Positions 1-8,418 of a stretch of DNA of 64,000 bases are shown one piece after another. Location: contig DATFFH010000075.1 of assembly GCA_035250245.1 (NCBI GenBank), positions 4,164-68,163 of the forward strand. The letters run 5' to 3'. Positions within the stretch are counted from its first letter, which is position 1; the number at the start of each line of letters is the position of its first letter. Under the pieces are notes generated by a model. It had not been told where the DNA came from. It was given only the letters and a program-made list of their open reading frames with translations, and did no database searches. Position numbers and translations under genes: made by a program. This DNA comes from Luteimonas_C sp035250245. GTDB taxonomy: Bacteria; Pseudomonadota; Gammaproteobacteria; Xanthomonadales; Xanthomonadaceae.

Positions 1-1774
1 CGATCGGCATCGACAGCACCAACCCCAGGATCACCGGCGACATCCACGCCGCCAGCGCGGGCGAGATCGCATAGGCGATGCCGCCCATCAACGCCCCCAA
101 CAGGGTCATGCCGCCGTAGCTGCGCAACAAGCCCGACCAGGGCAGCGTGCCATCGTCGCGGCGCTGGGTTTCCCAGCCCGAATCCCTGCCCGCCAGCACT
201 TCGGCCACACCGCGCGACTGCACGTACATGGTGATCGGCGCCATCAAGGCCGCCAGCACCGTTTCCAAAAGCATGCTGGCGAAGGAGCGCAGCGCACCGC
301 CGCTGCCGCGGCGCAGGTCGCGGTCGAACAGCATCGCGATGTAGCCCAGCACCTTGGGCGCCAACAGGATCGTCATGGTGAACACGAACACCCAGACGAA
401 GCGCTGCGGATCCTGCTCGCGCCAATACGCGGTCGGCGAGAAATCGGCCAGGCCGAAATTGCTCCACGACAGGCCTGCGTGGTACAGCGGTATCGCCAAG
501 CCGACCAGCATCAGCATCGCCCACATCGGCGCGGTGAAGTATTGGCCGATGCCGATCAGCAGATGCCAGCGGCTCACCCAATGCAGGCCTTTGGCCGGCA
601 GCACCGCGCTGTGCTGCAGATTGCCCTGGCACCAGCGGCGGTCGCGCACCAGCATGTCGGTCAGCGACGGCGGGCCTTCTTCGTAACTGCCGGGCAGGCC
701 CGGTTCCATGTACAGCGCCCAGCCGCCGCGGCGTAGCAGCGCAGCTTCGACGAAATCATGGCTGAGCACGGTGCCGCCGAAAGGCCGGTGTCCGCGCAGT
801 TCCGGCAAGCCGGCGTGCGCGGCGAAGGCGGCCGTGCGGATGATCGCGTTATGACCCCAGTAATTGCTCTCGGCGCCGTGCCACCAGGCGATGCCGTGGG
901 CGACGATCGGCCCGTACACGCGCCCGGAAAACTGCTGCATCCGCGCGAACAGGGTATTGCCGTTCACCACCACCGGGAACGTCTGGATCAGCGCGACATC
1001 CGAATGCCGTTCCATCGCCCCGGCCAGGCGGACGATGGTGTCGCCGCTCATCAGGCTGTCCGCGTCCAGGATCAGCATCTGCGGATAAGCGCCGCCGAAA
1101 CGGCGCAGCCATTCGGCGATGTTGCCGGCCTTGCGTTCGGCGTTGTCGGTGCGGCGCCGGTAGAACAGGCGCTCGTCGCCCAGGCGTTCGCGCAGTTGCG
1201 CGAATGCCGCTTCTTCGGCGGCCTGGATGTCGGACTTGGTCGTGTCGCTGAGCACGAAGAAATCGAATCGCTGCAATTGCCCCGTCGCCGCGACCGATTC
1301 GTAGATCGCCTGCAGTCCCGCCAGCAGCCGCTGCGGATCTTCGTTGTAGGTCGGCATCAACAAAGCCGTGCGCGTGGACAGCGCCGGCAAAGGACCGTGC
1401 GGCGACAATCCCAGTCGCGCCGGCCGATGCGAGAGCAGGCGCAGGAAACCGGCGACCGAACTGACGAAGGCCTGCGCGATCCAGGCGAACAGGGCGATGA
1501 ACAGCAGCAACAGCAGCGCTTCGAGCACGTCGATGCCGCCGCCGCGCAGCAACCACCAGATCTGGTACGCCGCGACCAGGGTCAACACGGCCGAACCGCC
1601 GATCACGACCGCGCGGCGCCCGGCCACGCCCTGCGGCGCCGAAGCGAGCGTGCCGATCGGCGCACGGCCCTCGCGCAAGGATTGGATCGGCATCGCCAGC
1701 GGCGCTTCGGGCGGCAGCGGCGGCGCCGGTGCGCGGGGCGCGGGCGGTGGCGGCGCGACGATCACGGATTCCAT
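1..1774 (-). CDS. opgH: Glucans biosynthesis glucosyltransferase OpgH, 3' end outside window
   Basis: Inner-membrane family 2 glucosyltransferase that polymerises UDP-glucose into the backbone of osmoregulated periplasmic glucans. About 591 codons are visible, reading off the window edge, so the C-terminus is missing; xanthomonad OpgH proteins are about 640-650 residues, so most of it is here. After a Pro/Ala-rich N-terminus and two membrane segments come the GT-A motifs: MPTYNEDP, FFVLSDTT, a DxD-type site in LILDADSLMSGD, and the acceptor-site motif RDRRWCQGNLQH, followed by several more membrane helices. The ATG at 1774 lies 13 bases inside the end of opgD, a translational-coupling arrangement. 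Known family role: opgH (hrpM) affects virulence and osmoadaptation in plant-associated bacteria. The identification is firm; only the end is unseen. Confidence 0.95.
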   Translation of the reverse strand, partial: MESVIVAPPPPAPRAPAPPLPPEAPLAMPIQSLREGRAPIGTLASAPQGVAGRRAVVIGGSAVLTLVAAYQIWWLLRGGGIDVLEALLLLLFIALFAWIAQAFVSSVAGFLRLLSHRPARLGLSPHGPLPALSTRTALLMPTYNEDPQRLLAGLQAIYESVAATGQLQRFDFFVLSDTTKSDIQAAEEAAFAQLRERLGDERLFYRRRTDNAERKAGNIAEWLRRFGGAYPQMLILDADSLMSGDTIVRLAGAMERHSDVALIQTFPVVVNGNTLFARMQQFSGRVYGPIVAHGIAWWHGAESNYWGHNAIIRTAAFAAHAGLPELRGHRPFGGTVLSHDFVEAALLRRGGWALYMEPGLPGSYEEGPPSLTDMLVRDRRWCQGNLQHSAVLPAKGLHWVSRWHLLIGIGQYFTAPMWAMLMLVGLAIPLYHAGLSWSNFGLADFSPTAYWREQDPQRFVWVFVFTMTILLAPKVLGYIAMLFDRDLRRGSGGALRSFASMLLETVLAALMAPITMYVQSRGVAEVLAGRDSGWETQRRDDGTLPWSGLLRSYGGMTLLGALMGGIAYAISPALAAWMSPVILGLVLSMPI

Positions 1775-3288
1775 CGGTAGAGCCAGGTTTCGGACAACGG
1801 GCCCTTCGCGTCCTTCAACCGTGCGCGCAATTCGATGTCGCTCTGCCCGCGCGGATCGAGCTCGAAACTCATCCGCCAATGGCCGGTTTCCGAATTGCGA
1901 TAAGCCACTGCATTGCGCAACTCGCCTTTCGAAGCCAGCGCGTCGACCTGCAGTTTGGCCTCGGCCGGCATCGCGTCCAGGCGACCGCCGGCCAGTTCGA
2001 TCACGACCAGCCGGCCGCCCTTCGCCGCCTTGCCGATACGCGTGCTGGCCACCACGGCGAGATCGCGCTGCCAGGCATGATCCACGCACCAATGCAGGCG
2101 ATAGCGGAACCGGTATTCGCGTCCCGCGGCGAACGCTTGCTGGGGACGCCAGAACGCGACGATGTTGTCGTGGTATTCGTCGGCAGTGGGAATCTCGACC
2201 AGGATCACCGCGCCCGCGCCCCAGTCGCCGATCGGCTCCACCCACAGGCTCGGGCGTTTCTGGTAGCCGGCTTCCAGGTCCATGTAATCGGAAAAAGCGC
2301 GCTTGCGCTGCATCAGGCCGAAACCGCGCGGATTGTCGTCCTGAAACGCGCTCATCTGCACCGCTTTCGGATTCTGCAGCGGACGCCACACTTGCTCGTT
2401 GCGGCCGTTGAGCAAAGCCAGACCGTCGGAGTCGTGCACGGCGGGGCGGTAATCGTCGACGCCGACCCGGTCGCTGGCGTCGAAATCGAACATGCTGGTC
2501 AGCGGCGCTATCCCGGCGCGCGCCAGTTCGACGCGCGGATACAGGCGCATGTCCACGTCGAACACCGTTTCCGCGCCCGGCTTGATCGCGAAGCGGAAAG
2601 CGGCCGCAGCGCTGGGACCATCGAGCAGCGCATGCACGATGACCGTGTCGGCGCCCTTGGGCGGACGCTGCAGCCAGAACGCCTTAAACACCGGAAACTC
2701 TTCCGGTTCTGGATCGCCGGTCTTCAGCGCCAGGCCGCGCGCGGACAAACCGTAGCTCTGGCCCTTGGCTACCGCGCGGAAATAACTGGCGCCGAGGAAG
2801 GCGGCGATTTCGTCGAAATAATCCGGCCGGTTGATCGGCCCGTGCAGGCGGAAGCCGGCGAAGCCCAGATCGCTCACCTTCGGCGCCGGCGAACGGCCGT
2901 AGGTGAACATGTCGGGCGCATACACGAACGGCGCAGCCTTGCCGTCGGCGACTTCGTAAATGTCCACGCGTTCCTTATGCAGGAAGCCGCGATGGAAGAA
3001 TTGCGCCTGGAACGGAACGCCAGAACCGCGCCACAGCGCCCGGTCGGCGCGATAGCGGTAGTCGCGGTACTGGTCGTAGCCGATCTTGGCCAGTTCGGCG
3101 GGCAGCGTCTCATCGGGCGGCCGATACGGACTGGCCGCCAAACTCCGTGCCAAGCCGGCGACGGTGTCGTCGTCGAACGGCGTCGCGCTTTTCGGCGTCG
3201 CTGCAAACGTTTTCATGCTTCCATCCAGCAGCGAAAGCAACGGCAACGAGAAACCGGCCAGGATCACTTCACGACGGCGCACGCGCAT
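1762..3288 (-). CDS. opgD: Periplasmic glucan biosynthesis protein, OpgD/OpgG family
   Basis: Exported MdoG-family protein that modifies or branches periplasmic glucans made by OpgH. The chosen ATG gives 508 residues starting MRVRRREVILAGFSLPLLSLL, a twin-arginine signal. That, and stretches such as QAQFFHRGF, FLGASYFRAV, QYGLSARGLA-like, HALLDGPS, DNPRGFGL, KRPSLWVEP and the terminal SETWLYRW, resemble E. coli OpgD more than Sec-exported OpgG. An in-frame GTG at 3318 would add ten residues; neither start has a well-spaced ribosome site. Its stop overlaps the opgH start, so the two form an operon. Residual doubt is only whether it should be named D or G. Confidence 0.9.
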   Translation of the reverse strand: MRVRRREVILAGFSLPLLSLLDGSMKTFAATPKSATPFDDDTVAGLARSLAASPYRPPDETLPAELAKIGYDQYRDYRYRADRALWRGSGVPFQAQFFHRGFLHKERVDIYEVADGKAAPFVYAPDMFTYGRSPAPKVSDLGFAGFRLHGPINRPDYFDEIAAFLGASYFRAVAKGQSYGLSARGLALKTGDPEPEEFPVFKAFWLQRPPKGADTVIVHALLDGPSAAAAFRFAIKPGAETVFDVDMRLYPRVELARAGIAPLTSMFDFDASDRVGVDDYRPAVHDSDGLALLNGRNEQVWRPLQNPKAVQMSAFQDDNPRGFGLMQRKRAFSDYMDLEAGYQKRPSLWVEPIGDWGAGAVILVEIPTADEYHDNIVAFWRPQQAFAAGREYRFRYRLHWCVDHAWQRDLAVVASTRIGKAAKGGRLVVIELAGGRLDAMPAEAKLQVDALASKGELRNAVAYRNSETGHWRMSFELDPRGQSDIELRARLKDAKGPLSETWLYRWNP

Positions 3289-3375
3289 CTTCTCGAACGA
3301 TTGCGGACAGCCGCGCACTATACGGTCCGGCCCGGTGCCGAACGTAAACCGGCGTTCACACGCCGCGTTCGGCGT

Positions 3376-3744
3376 TCATTCGATCCAGGTCGTGTCGAAA
3401 GCGCCGTTTTCGTGGATGTCGATCATTTCCAGCGGACCCGGGCCGTGGTTGCAGAATGCGTGCGGCACACCGGCCGGGACCACGACGATCTGCCCGGCGC
3501 CGCAGACCAGCGTTTCTGCGCCGATGGTGAAGCGCACGTTGCCTTTGCGGATCACGAAAGTTTCCGGATACGGATGCTGGTGCGCCTTCGCGCCGTCGCC
3601 CGGTCTCTCGATCGAATTGGCGATCACGCAGATGCCCGAACCTCGTGCAGCGCCTTGCCACTCCCCCGAGAAGCGGTCCGCATCGCGCAGCCATTCGTCG
3701 GCGGCGCTGACCGTTACGGACATCGTCGTCGGCTTGTCTGTCAT
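3376..3744 (-). CDS. Small cupin-domain protein
   Basis: A 122-residue single-domain cupin. The metal-site pattern is clear: HQHPYPETFVIRKGNVRFTIG (cupin motif 1, two His plus Glu) and GVPHAFCNHG (motif 2 His). The start at MTDKPTT is set by GGAG about seven bases upstream; the longer frame reaching 3846 begins with a low-complexity Arg stretch and overlaps the trehalase 3' end, so I left it out. It lies between trehalase and opgD on the same strand, 40 bases after the trehalase stop, so it may be cotranscribed. The fold suggests a metal-dependent enzyme or ligand sensor; the substrate cannot be read from sequence. Confidence 0.8.
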   Translation of the reverse strand: MTDKPTTMSVTVSAADEWLRDADRFSGEWQGAARGSGICVIANSIERPGDGAKAHQHPYPETFVIRKGNVRFTIGAETLVCGAGQIVVVPAGVPHAFCNHGPGPLEMIDIHENGAFDTTWIE

Positions 3745-3784
3745 GGGTTCTCCGGAGCGGCTGCGCGGGCGTGCAGCCGCCATG

Positions 3785-5440
3785 TTATTCCGTCGCCGAC
3801 GAAAGCGCCCGCGCGTCGGCACCGTCGCGGGGCGTTGCAGACGCATTCTTGGGCGATTTCTCGGAAGACGGGACGGCCTGCGGATACATCGCGATCAGCT
3901 TGCGCAGCACGCCGTTGGTCCAGCCGAAGCCGTCCTGCAGCGGATATTCACCGCCGCCGCCGACGGCCGCGCCGGTGACGTCGTATTTCTCCACCAACTT
4001 GCCGGTCTTGCGGTACAGGTCGATGTTCAGTCGCATCCAACGCGCGGCGATGTCCGCGGCCAGGTCTTTCTGTCCGTAGTCGTTGAGTCCCTGGATAGCG
4101 ATCCACTGCAATGGCGCCCAACCGTTGGGCGCATCCCACTGCTGGCCCGTGTCGATGGCCGTCGTCGCCAAGCCATGCGGTTGCAACAACGTCGCGCGGA
4201 CGCGTTCGGCGATCTTCTCGGCCTGGCCGCGGTCGGCGATGCCGAAGAACAGCGGATACAGCGTGGCCGCGGTGACATGGTCGGTCGGCTTGCCTTCCTT
4301 CCACAGATAGTCCGAAAACACGCCCAACTTCGGATTCCACAAATGGCGCAGGATCGCGGTCTTGCGCTCGTCCGCACGCTTGCGCATCTGCGCGACCTTG
4401 TCCGTCTGCTTCGCCGCGGCGTAGGCGTCGGCGAGCGTAGTTTCCAAGCGATAGAGCAGGCTGTTCAAATCCGGCGGCGCGATGTCGACGACCCGAATCG
4501 TGGCCAGGGTTTTGCCGTCGGCCAGCCAGCGCGAGCTGAAATCCCAGCCGCTTTCCGCGCCCGCGCGCAAGTTGCGGTACACCTCGGCGAGCGGGCGGCC
4601 GGAGGCGGCGGCGGTGGCGACGTCGTTGCCGTAGCTTTCCTCGCGCGGCGTGTCGCAATCGTCCCAATAGCGGTTGAGGAGCGAACCGTCGGCCAGGCGC
4701 ACGACGCGGCGATGCGCCTGGCCGCGCCCCAGCGTTTCGCCGCCCTGCATCCAGAAGGCGTATTCCTTTTCCAGCTGCGGCAGATAGGCGGTGAGCACCG
4801 CCTTGCCGTCGCGCTCGGCGATCAGGTTCACCATCGCCGCGAAGAACGGCGGCTGCGAGCGACTCAGGTAATAGGTGCGGTTGCCGTTCGGGATGTGGCC
4901 GTAGTGGTCGATCAGCCAGGCGAAGTTCTTCACCATGTCCACGGCCAGGTCGTGGCGTCCGCTCTCCTCCAGGCCCAGCATCGTGAAATACGAATCCCAG
5001 TAGTAGATCTCGTCGAAGCGGCCGCCGGGCACGATGTAGCGATAAGGCAGCGGCAGCAACGAGTTGCGCCCGTCGCTGGCGCCCGGTTTGCGCTCGAGCA
5101 CGTTCCACAGCGCATCGATGTGCTGGCGCACGTCGTGCTTGGGATCGGTGCGGTAATCCTGCTCGTGCGCCGGCGGCTGGGCGAATTGTTCGGCCAGGAA
5201 TTTCTTAATATCGAAACCGGGCCGGCCGCGCAGGTTCTCGTACTCGGCGACGATACCGGCCGGCGGCTGCTTGGGCCGCGAATCCATCAGCCATTTGCCG
5301 TCCGGCATGGCTTTCTGCGCATCTTCGAACAGGCGGCCGTAGAGCTGCGGGTAGCCGGGAATGCAGGTCTGGGCGAATGCCGGCGCGGATAACCCGCACA
5401 TCAGCAACAGCCAAACAGCGATGTTCGTTCGCGTGCGCAT
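3785..5440 (-). CDS. treA: Periplasmic alpha,alpha-trehalase (GH37)
   Basis: Inverting trehalase that splits trehalose into two glucoses in the periplasm. The 551-residue product starts MRTRTNIAVWLLLMCGLSAP with a Sec signal ending ...APAFAQ, and the start is fixed by a strong AGGAGG site. Both trehalase signatures are present: PGGRFDEIYYWDSYF near residue 145 and QWDAPNGWAP near 440. The expected acid and base sit in GWDFSSRW (Asp) and VEKYD (Glu), and the glycine-rich GGGGEYPLQDGFGWTNG closes the (alpha/alpha)6 barrel. A hydrophilic tail of about 25 residues follows the catalytic domain. It is transcribed away from the receptor/glycosidase pair at 5883. With opgD/opgH downstream, the locus groups periplasmic osmolyte and glucan functions. 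Confidence 0.95.
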   Translation of the reverse strand: MRTRTNIAVWLLLMCGLSAPAFAQTCIPGYPQLYGRLFEDAQKAMPDGKWLMDSRPKQPPAGIVAEYENLRGRPGFDIKKFLAEQFAQPPAHEQDYRTDPKHDVRQHIDALWNVLERKPGASDGRNSLLPLPYRYIVPGGRFDEIYYWDSYFTMLGLEESGRHDLAVDMVKNFAWLIDHYGHIPNGNRTYYLSRSQPPFFAAMVNLIAERDGKAVLTAYLPQLEKEYAFWMQGGETLGRGQAHRRVVRLADGSLLNRYWDDCDTPREESYGNDVATAAASGRPLAEVYRNLRAGAESGWDFSSRWLADGKTLATIRVVDIAPPDLNSLLYRLETTLADAYAAAKQTDKVAQMRKRADERKTAILRHLWNPKLGVFSDYLWKEGKPTDHVTAATLYPLFFGIADRGQAEKIAERVRATLLQPHGLATTAIDTGQQWDAPNGWAPLQWIAIQGLNDYGQKDLAADIAARWMRLNIDLYRKTGKLVEKYDVTGAAVGGGGEYPLQDGFGWTNGVLRKLIAMYPQAVPSSEKSPKNASATPRDGADARALSSATE

Positions 5441-5882
5441 CGGCTCCTCCTTGCGGCGACGGCGACCGTGGCAAGCATAAGCGAGCCGCACGCTGCCTCT
5501 TCACGCGATCTGCGCGGATTTTTTCGGCTTCTGCGACGCGCGTCCGTCTTTCTCATCGCGTAATCCGCATTCAGCAAATAAGCGCGTGCATTTACATGCG
5601 TTACATACGCTTCGATTCACTTTTTTTGCACATACGCGAAGCCAAGATCGAGCATCGCCGCGGTTCCTGCGCGGACGACCGCCACAGGGGATCATCCGTC
5701 CGCACCGGCTCCGCGAGCCTGCGGACCGGCTCGATACGAGCCCGGAGGCCCTTGAAGATGGCTGCATCCCGATCGTTGCATCGCATCGCACGGATCGCGG
5801 CCTTCTCTTTCCTCACTGTTTCTGCCGATGCCGTCGCGCCATGCGGCCGGCGCGGCGTTTTTCGGTCCGTGGAGGGAACAAC
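5441..5882. promoter_or_regulatory. Divergent promoter region between treA and TonB receptor gene
   Basis: A 442-base non-coding stretch between divergent genes. Its middle (about 5570-5645) is less GC-rich than the flanks and holds two 9-bp tandem copies, TTACATGCG (5592-5600) and TTACATACG (5601-5609), preceded by the imperfect dyad GCATTTACATGC (5588-5599). These could bind a regulator serving both genes, but no recognised operator consensus or convincing -35/-10 pair is visible. Frames open across the region have no ribosome sites and look like GC-driven noise. Confidence 0.4.
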
Positions 5883-8399
5883 ATGAGTCGTTTCGACCGC
5901 CGTTACGCGTTGTCGGCCGCGATCGCCGGCGCGCTGCTGCCTTGGTGCGCGCAAGCGCAGGTGCAGACGCCGCAGGAAGCAGCACCGCAGCAGCAGGAGC
6001 CGCAGAAGCCTTCCGGCGGTGCGACTACGCTGGACACCGTCGTCGTCACCGGCAGCGCGTCGGGCGGCGTCAAGAAGCTGGAAGCCAGCTACAACATCGT
6101 CACCGCCAGCGAGGCGGAGATCCGCGAAGCCAATCCGAAGAGCACGGCCGATCTGCTGAAGATCTCTCCCGGCATGTGGCCCGAATCCACCGGCGGCCAG
6201 ACCGGCGCCAACATCGAAATCGCCGGTTTTCCGGGCGGCGGCGACGCGCCCTACTTCACCACGTTGTTGATGGGATCGCCGCTGTACGGCATGCCGACCC
6301 TGTCGTTCTTCGAAACCACGACGCTGTTCCGGCTAGACGACACGGTGGAATCGGTGGAAATCCTGCAAGGCGGCCCGTCGGTGGTGTTCGCCGGCGGTCA
6401 GATGGGCGCGACCGCGAATTTCCTGCTCAAGACCGGCAGCGAAGTACCTACCGGCAGCGTCGGCGTGACCTGGGGCGACGAAGGTCTGTGGCGTTTGGAC
6501 GCATTCAGCGGCTTCAAGCTGGCCGAAGGCTGGTACGGCAGCGTCGGCGGCTTCTGGCGCAGTTCCGACGGCGTGCGCGATCCGGAATTCAAAGCCGACG
6601 AAGGCGGCCAGCTGACCGCGACCCTCACCCACGACACCGACAACGGCACGATGACGTTCTACGCGCGTTATCTTGACGACAAGAACCAGTTCATCACGCC
6701 GATCCCGATCATCCAGCGCGGCACCGACGATTTCAGCGCTTATCCGGGCTTCGATCCGCTCACTTCCACGTACTACAGCGAAGCGATCCGTCACGTGCGC
6801 CTGCCCGGTTTCCCGGGCGGCGGCAAGAACGCCGACCTGGCCGATGGCCGCGGCACCAAGATGTGGTTCGTCGGCGGCAACCTGGATTTCGAATTAGACA
6901 ACGGCTGGTCGATCAGCGACAAGTTCATCATCAACGCCGGCGACGCGGACACCAACGCACTGTTCTCCGGCAGCAACCCGGCCAGTTTGTTCGACGAACT
7001 GTATACCGTGGACAGCGATCTTGGCGGCTTCGAACTGCCGGCCGGATCGGCGACCGCGACCTATGTCGGCGGCGGCGCCGTGCCCGACGGCCAAAGCGTC
7101 ATTCACCAGGGCTGGTGGTCGATCCACAAACGCCTGAAGAACTTCAACAACGACTTCCGCCTCAGCAAGGAATTGTTCGAAGGCAACACGCTCACCATCG
7201 GTCTGTACTACGCACGCTATACCGCCGACGACCAATGGAACCAGGGCGGACGCGGGATGCTGATGACCAACGAGCCGAACGCGCGGCCAATCACGGTCAG
7301 CTACGTCGACGGCGGCCAGACTTTGCAACTGACCGACAACCAGGGTTTCCTGGATTACGGCGGCTTCAACATCGTCCAGCACGGCAAGGCGACCAATGTC
7401 GCGGTCTACTTGTCCGACTCCTGGCGCATCGGCCAATGGCTGTTGGATGCGTCGGTACGGGTGGAGAACCAGGACGCCCGCAACGACGTGTGCAACCTGA
7501 GCAACGTGAACCTGGACGGCGATCCGAACACGCTGTACGACAACGAAGTGCCGGTCTGCAACGGCGGCTTCACCCGCACCGAGTACAAGAAGACCCACCC
7601 GTCGTGGACGGTGGGCGCCAACTACAGCTTCACCGACCGCATGTCGGCCTACGTCCGCATCAACCGCGGCGGCCATTTCCTGGACTTCGACAACGGCATC
7701 CGCGGCAGCACCACCGGCAACACGCCGCCGATGCACATCATCCAGAACTACGAAGTCGGCTACAAATACCAGTCCGACCTGTTGTACCTGGACATCAGCG
7801 CCTACAAGCGCGAATTCAGCGGCCTGCCTTACCAGCCGACCGACGGCCTGGGCGTGCCGGTCGGCAGCCCGCTGATCTACGGATCCGATTCCAAGGGCGT
7901 CAACTTCATCGGCGCGATCACGCCGACCGACGCTTTCCGCGTGCAGCTGGTCGCCAACTACCTGGACGGCAAGTACACCGACTACGCGGCCTGCATTCCC
8001 TACGTCAACGTGGTGGCCGGCAACGGCTGCGCGCCGATCGAAGGCCAGCAACTGCAGCGCCAACCCAAACTGCGCTACATGGTGACGCCGAGCTACCGCT
8101 TCATGTTCGGCTGGGGCGAGATCACGCCCTTCGTCACCTATACGCACATCGGCGACCACACCCAGGATCAGTCCGGGCTGCAGCAGCTGGGTTCGTACCA
8201 CACCCTGGATTTCGGCATCACCGCCAAGGTCGGCGATCATTGGGAATTCGTCGCGCGCGGCACGAACATGACCAACGAGCTCGGCCTCACCGAGAGCAAT
8301 TCGCGCATCTTCGGACCGGCTTCGGACAGCGGCGGCGTGTTGCTGGCGCGCCCGCTCGAAGGCCGCGAGGTCAATGTGCAGGCGAAGTACCGCTGGTGA
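5883..8399 (+). CDS. TonB-dependent outer-membrane receptor
   Basis: An 838-residue outer-membrane transporter energised by TonB. The start follows GGAGGGAACAAC and yields a signal peptide (MSRFDRRYALSAAIAGALLP...CAQAQ). A Gln/Pro-rich linker leads to a TonB-box/plug entry LDTVVVTGSA, the plug domain (about residues 60-185), and a 22-strand-type barrel ending in aromatic YRW at the C-terminus, as expected for BAM recognition. The glycosidase-like gene follows after 19 bases on the same strand, and trehalase is divergent, so a sugar or oligosaccharide is the likely substrate; this is inferred from context only. No siderophore-type marker genes are nearby. Confidence 0.92.
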   Translation: MSRFDRRYALSAAIAGALLPWCAQAQVQTPQEAAPQQQEPQKPSGGATTLDTVVVTGSASGGVKKLEASYNIVTASEAEIREANPKSTADLLKISPGMWPESTGGQTGANIEIAGFPGGGDAPYFTTLLMGSPLYGMPTLSFFETTTLFRLDDTVESVEILQGGPSVVFAGGQMGATANFLLKTGSEVPTGSVGVTWGDEGLWRLDAFSGFKLAEGWYGSVGGFWRSSDGVRDPEFKADEGGQLTATLTHDTDNGTMTFYARYLDDKNQFITPIPIIQRGTDDFSAYPGFDPLTSTYYSEAIRHVRLPGFPGGGKNADLADGRGTKMWFVGGNLDFELDNGWSISDKFIINAGDADTNALFSGSNPASLFDELYTVDSDLGGFELPAGSATATYVGGGAVPDGQSVIHQGWWSIHKRLKNFNNDFRLSKELFEGNTLTIGLYYARYTADDQWNQGGRGMLMTNEPNARPITVSYVDGGQTLQLTDNQGFLDYGGFNIVQHGKATNVAVYLSDSWRIGQWLLDASVRVENQDARNDVCNLSNVNLDGDPNTLYDNEVPVCNGGFTRTEYKKTHPSWTVGANYSFTDRMSAYVRINRGGHFLDFDNGIRGSTTGNTPPMHIIQNYEVGYKYQSDLLYLDISAYKREFSGLPYQPTDGLGVPVGSPLIYGSDSKGVNFIGAITPTDAFRVQLVANYLDGKYTDYAACIPYVNVVAGNGCAPIEGQQLQRQPKLRYMVTPSYRFMFGWGEITPFVTYTHIGDHTQDQSGLQQLGSYHTLDFGITAKVGDHWEFVARGTNMTNELGLTESNSRIFGPASDSGGVLLARPLEGREVNVQAKYRW

Positions 8400-8418
8400 A
8401 AGCCGGCAAAGGTTCGCG

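Noticed and set aside
3745..3846. N-terminal extension of the cupin
   Set aside because: Arg-rich, overlaps the trehalase stop, and a good ribosome site sits before the inner ATG at 3744.
1729..3978. Long plus-strand frame across opgD and the cupin
   Set aside because: It crosses two well-supported minus-strand genes and their gap and has no recognisable family.
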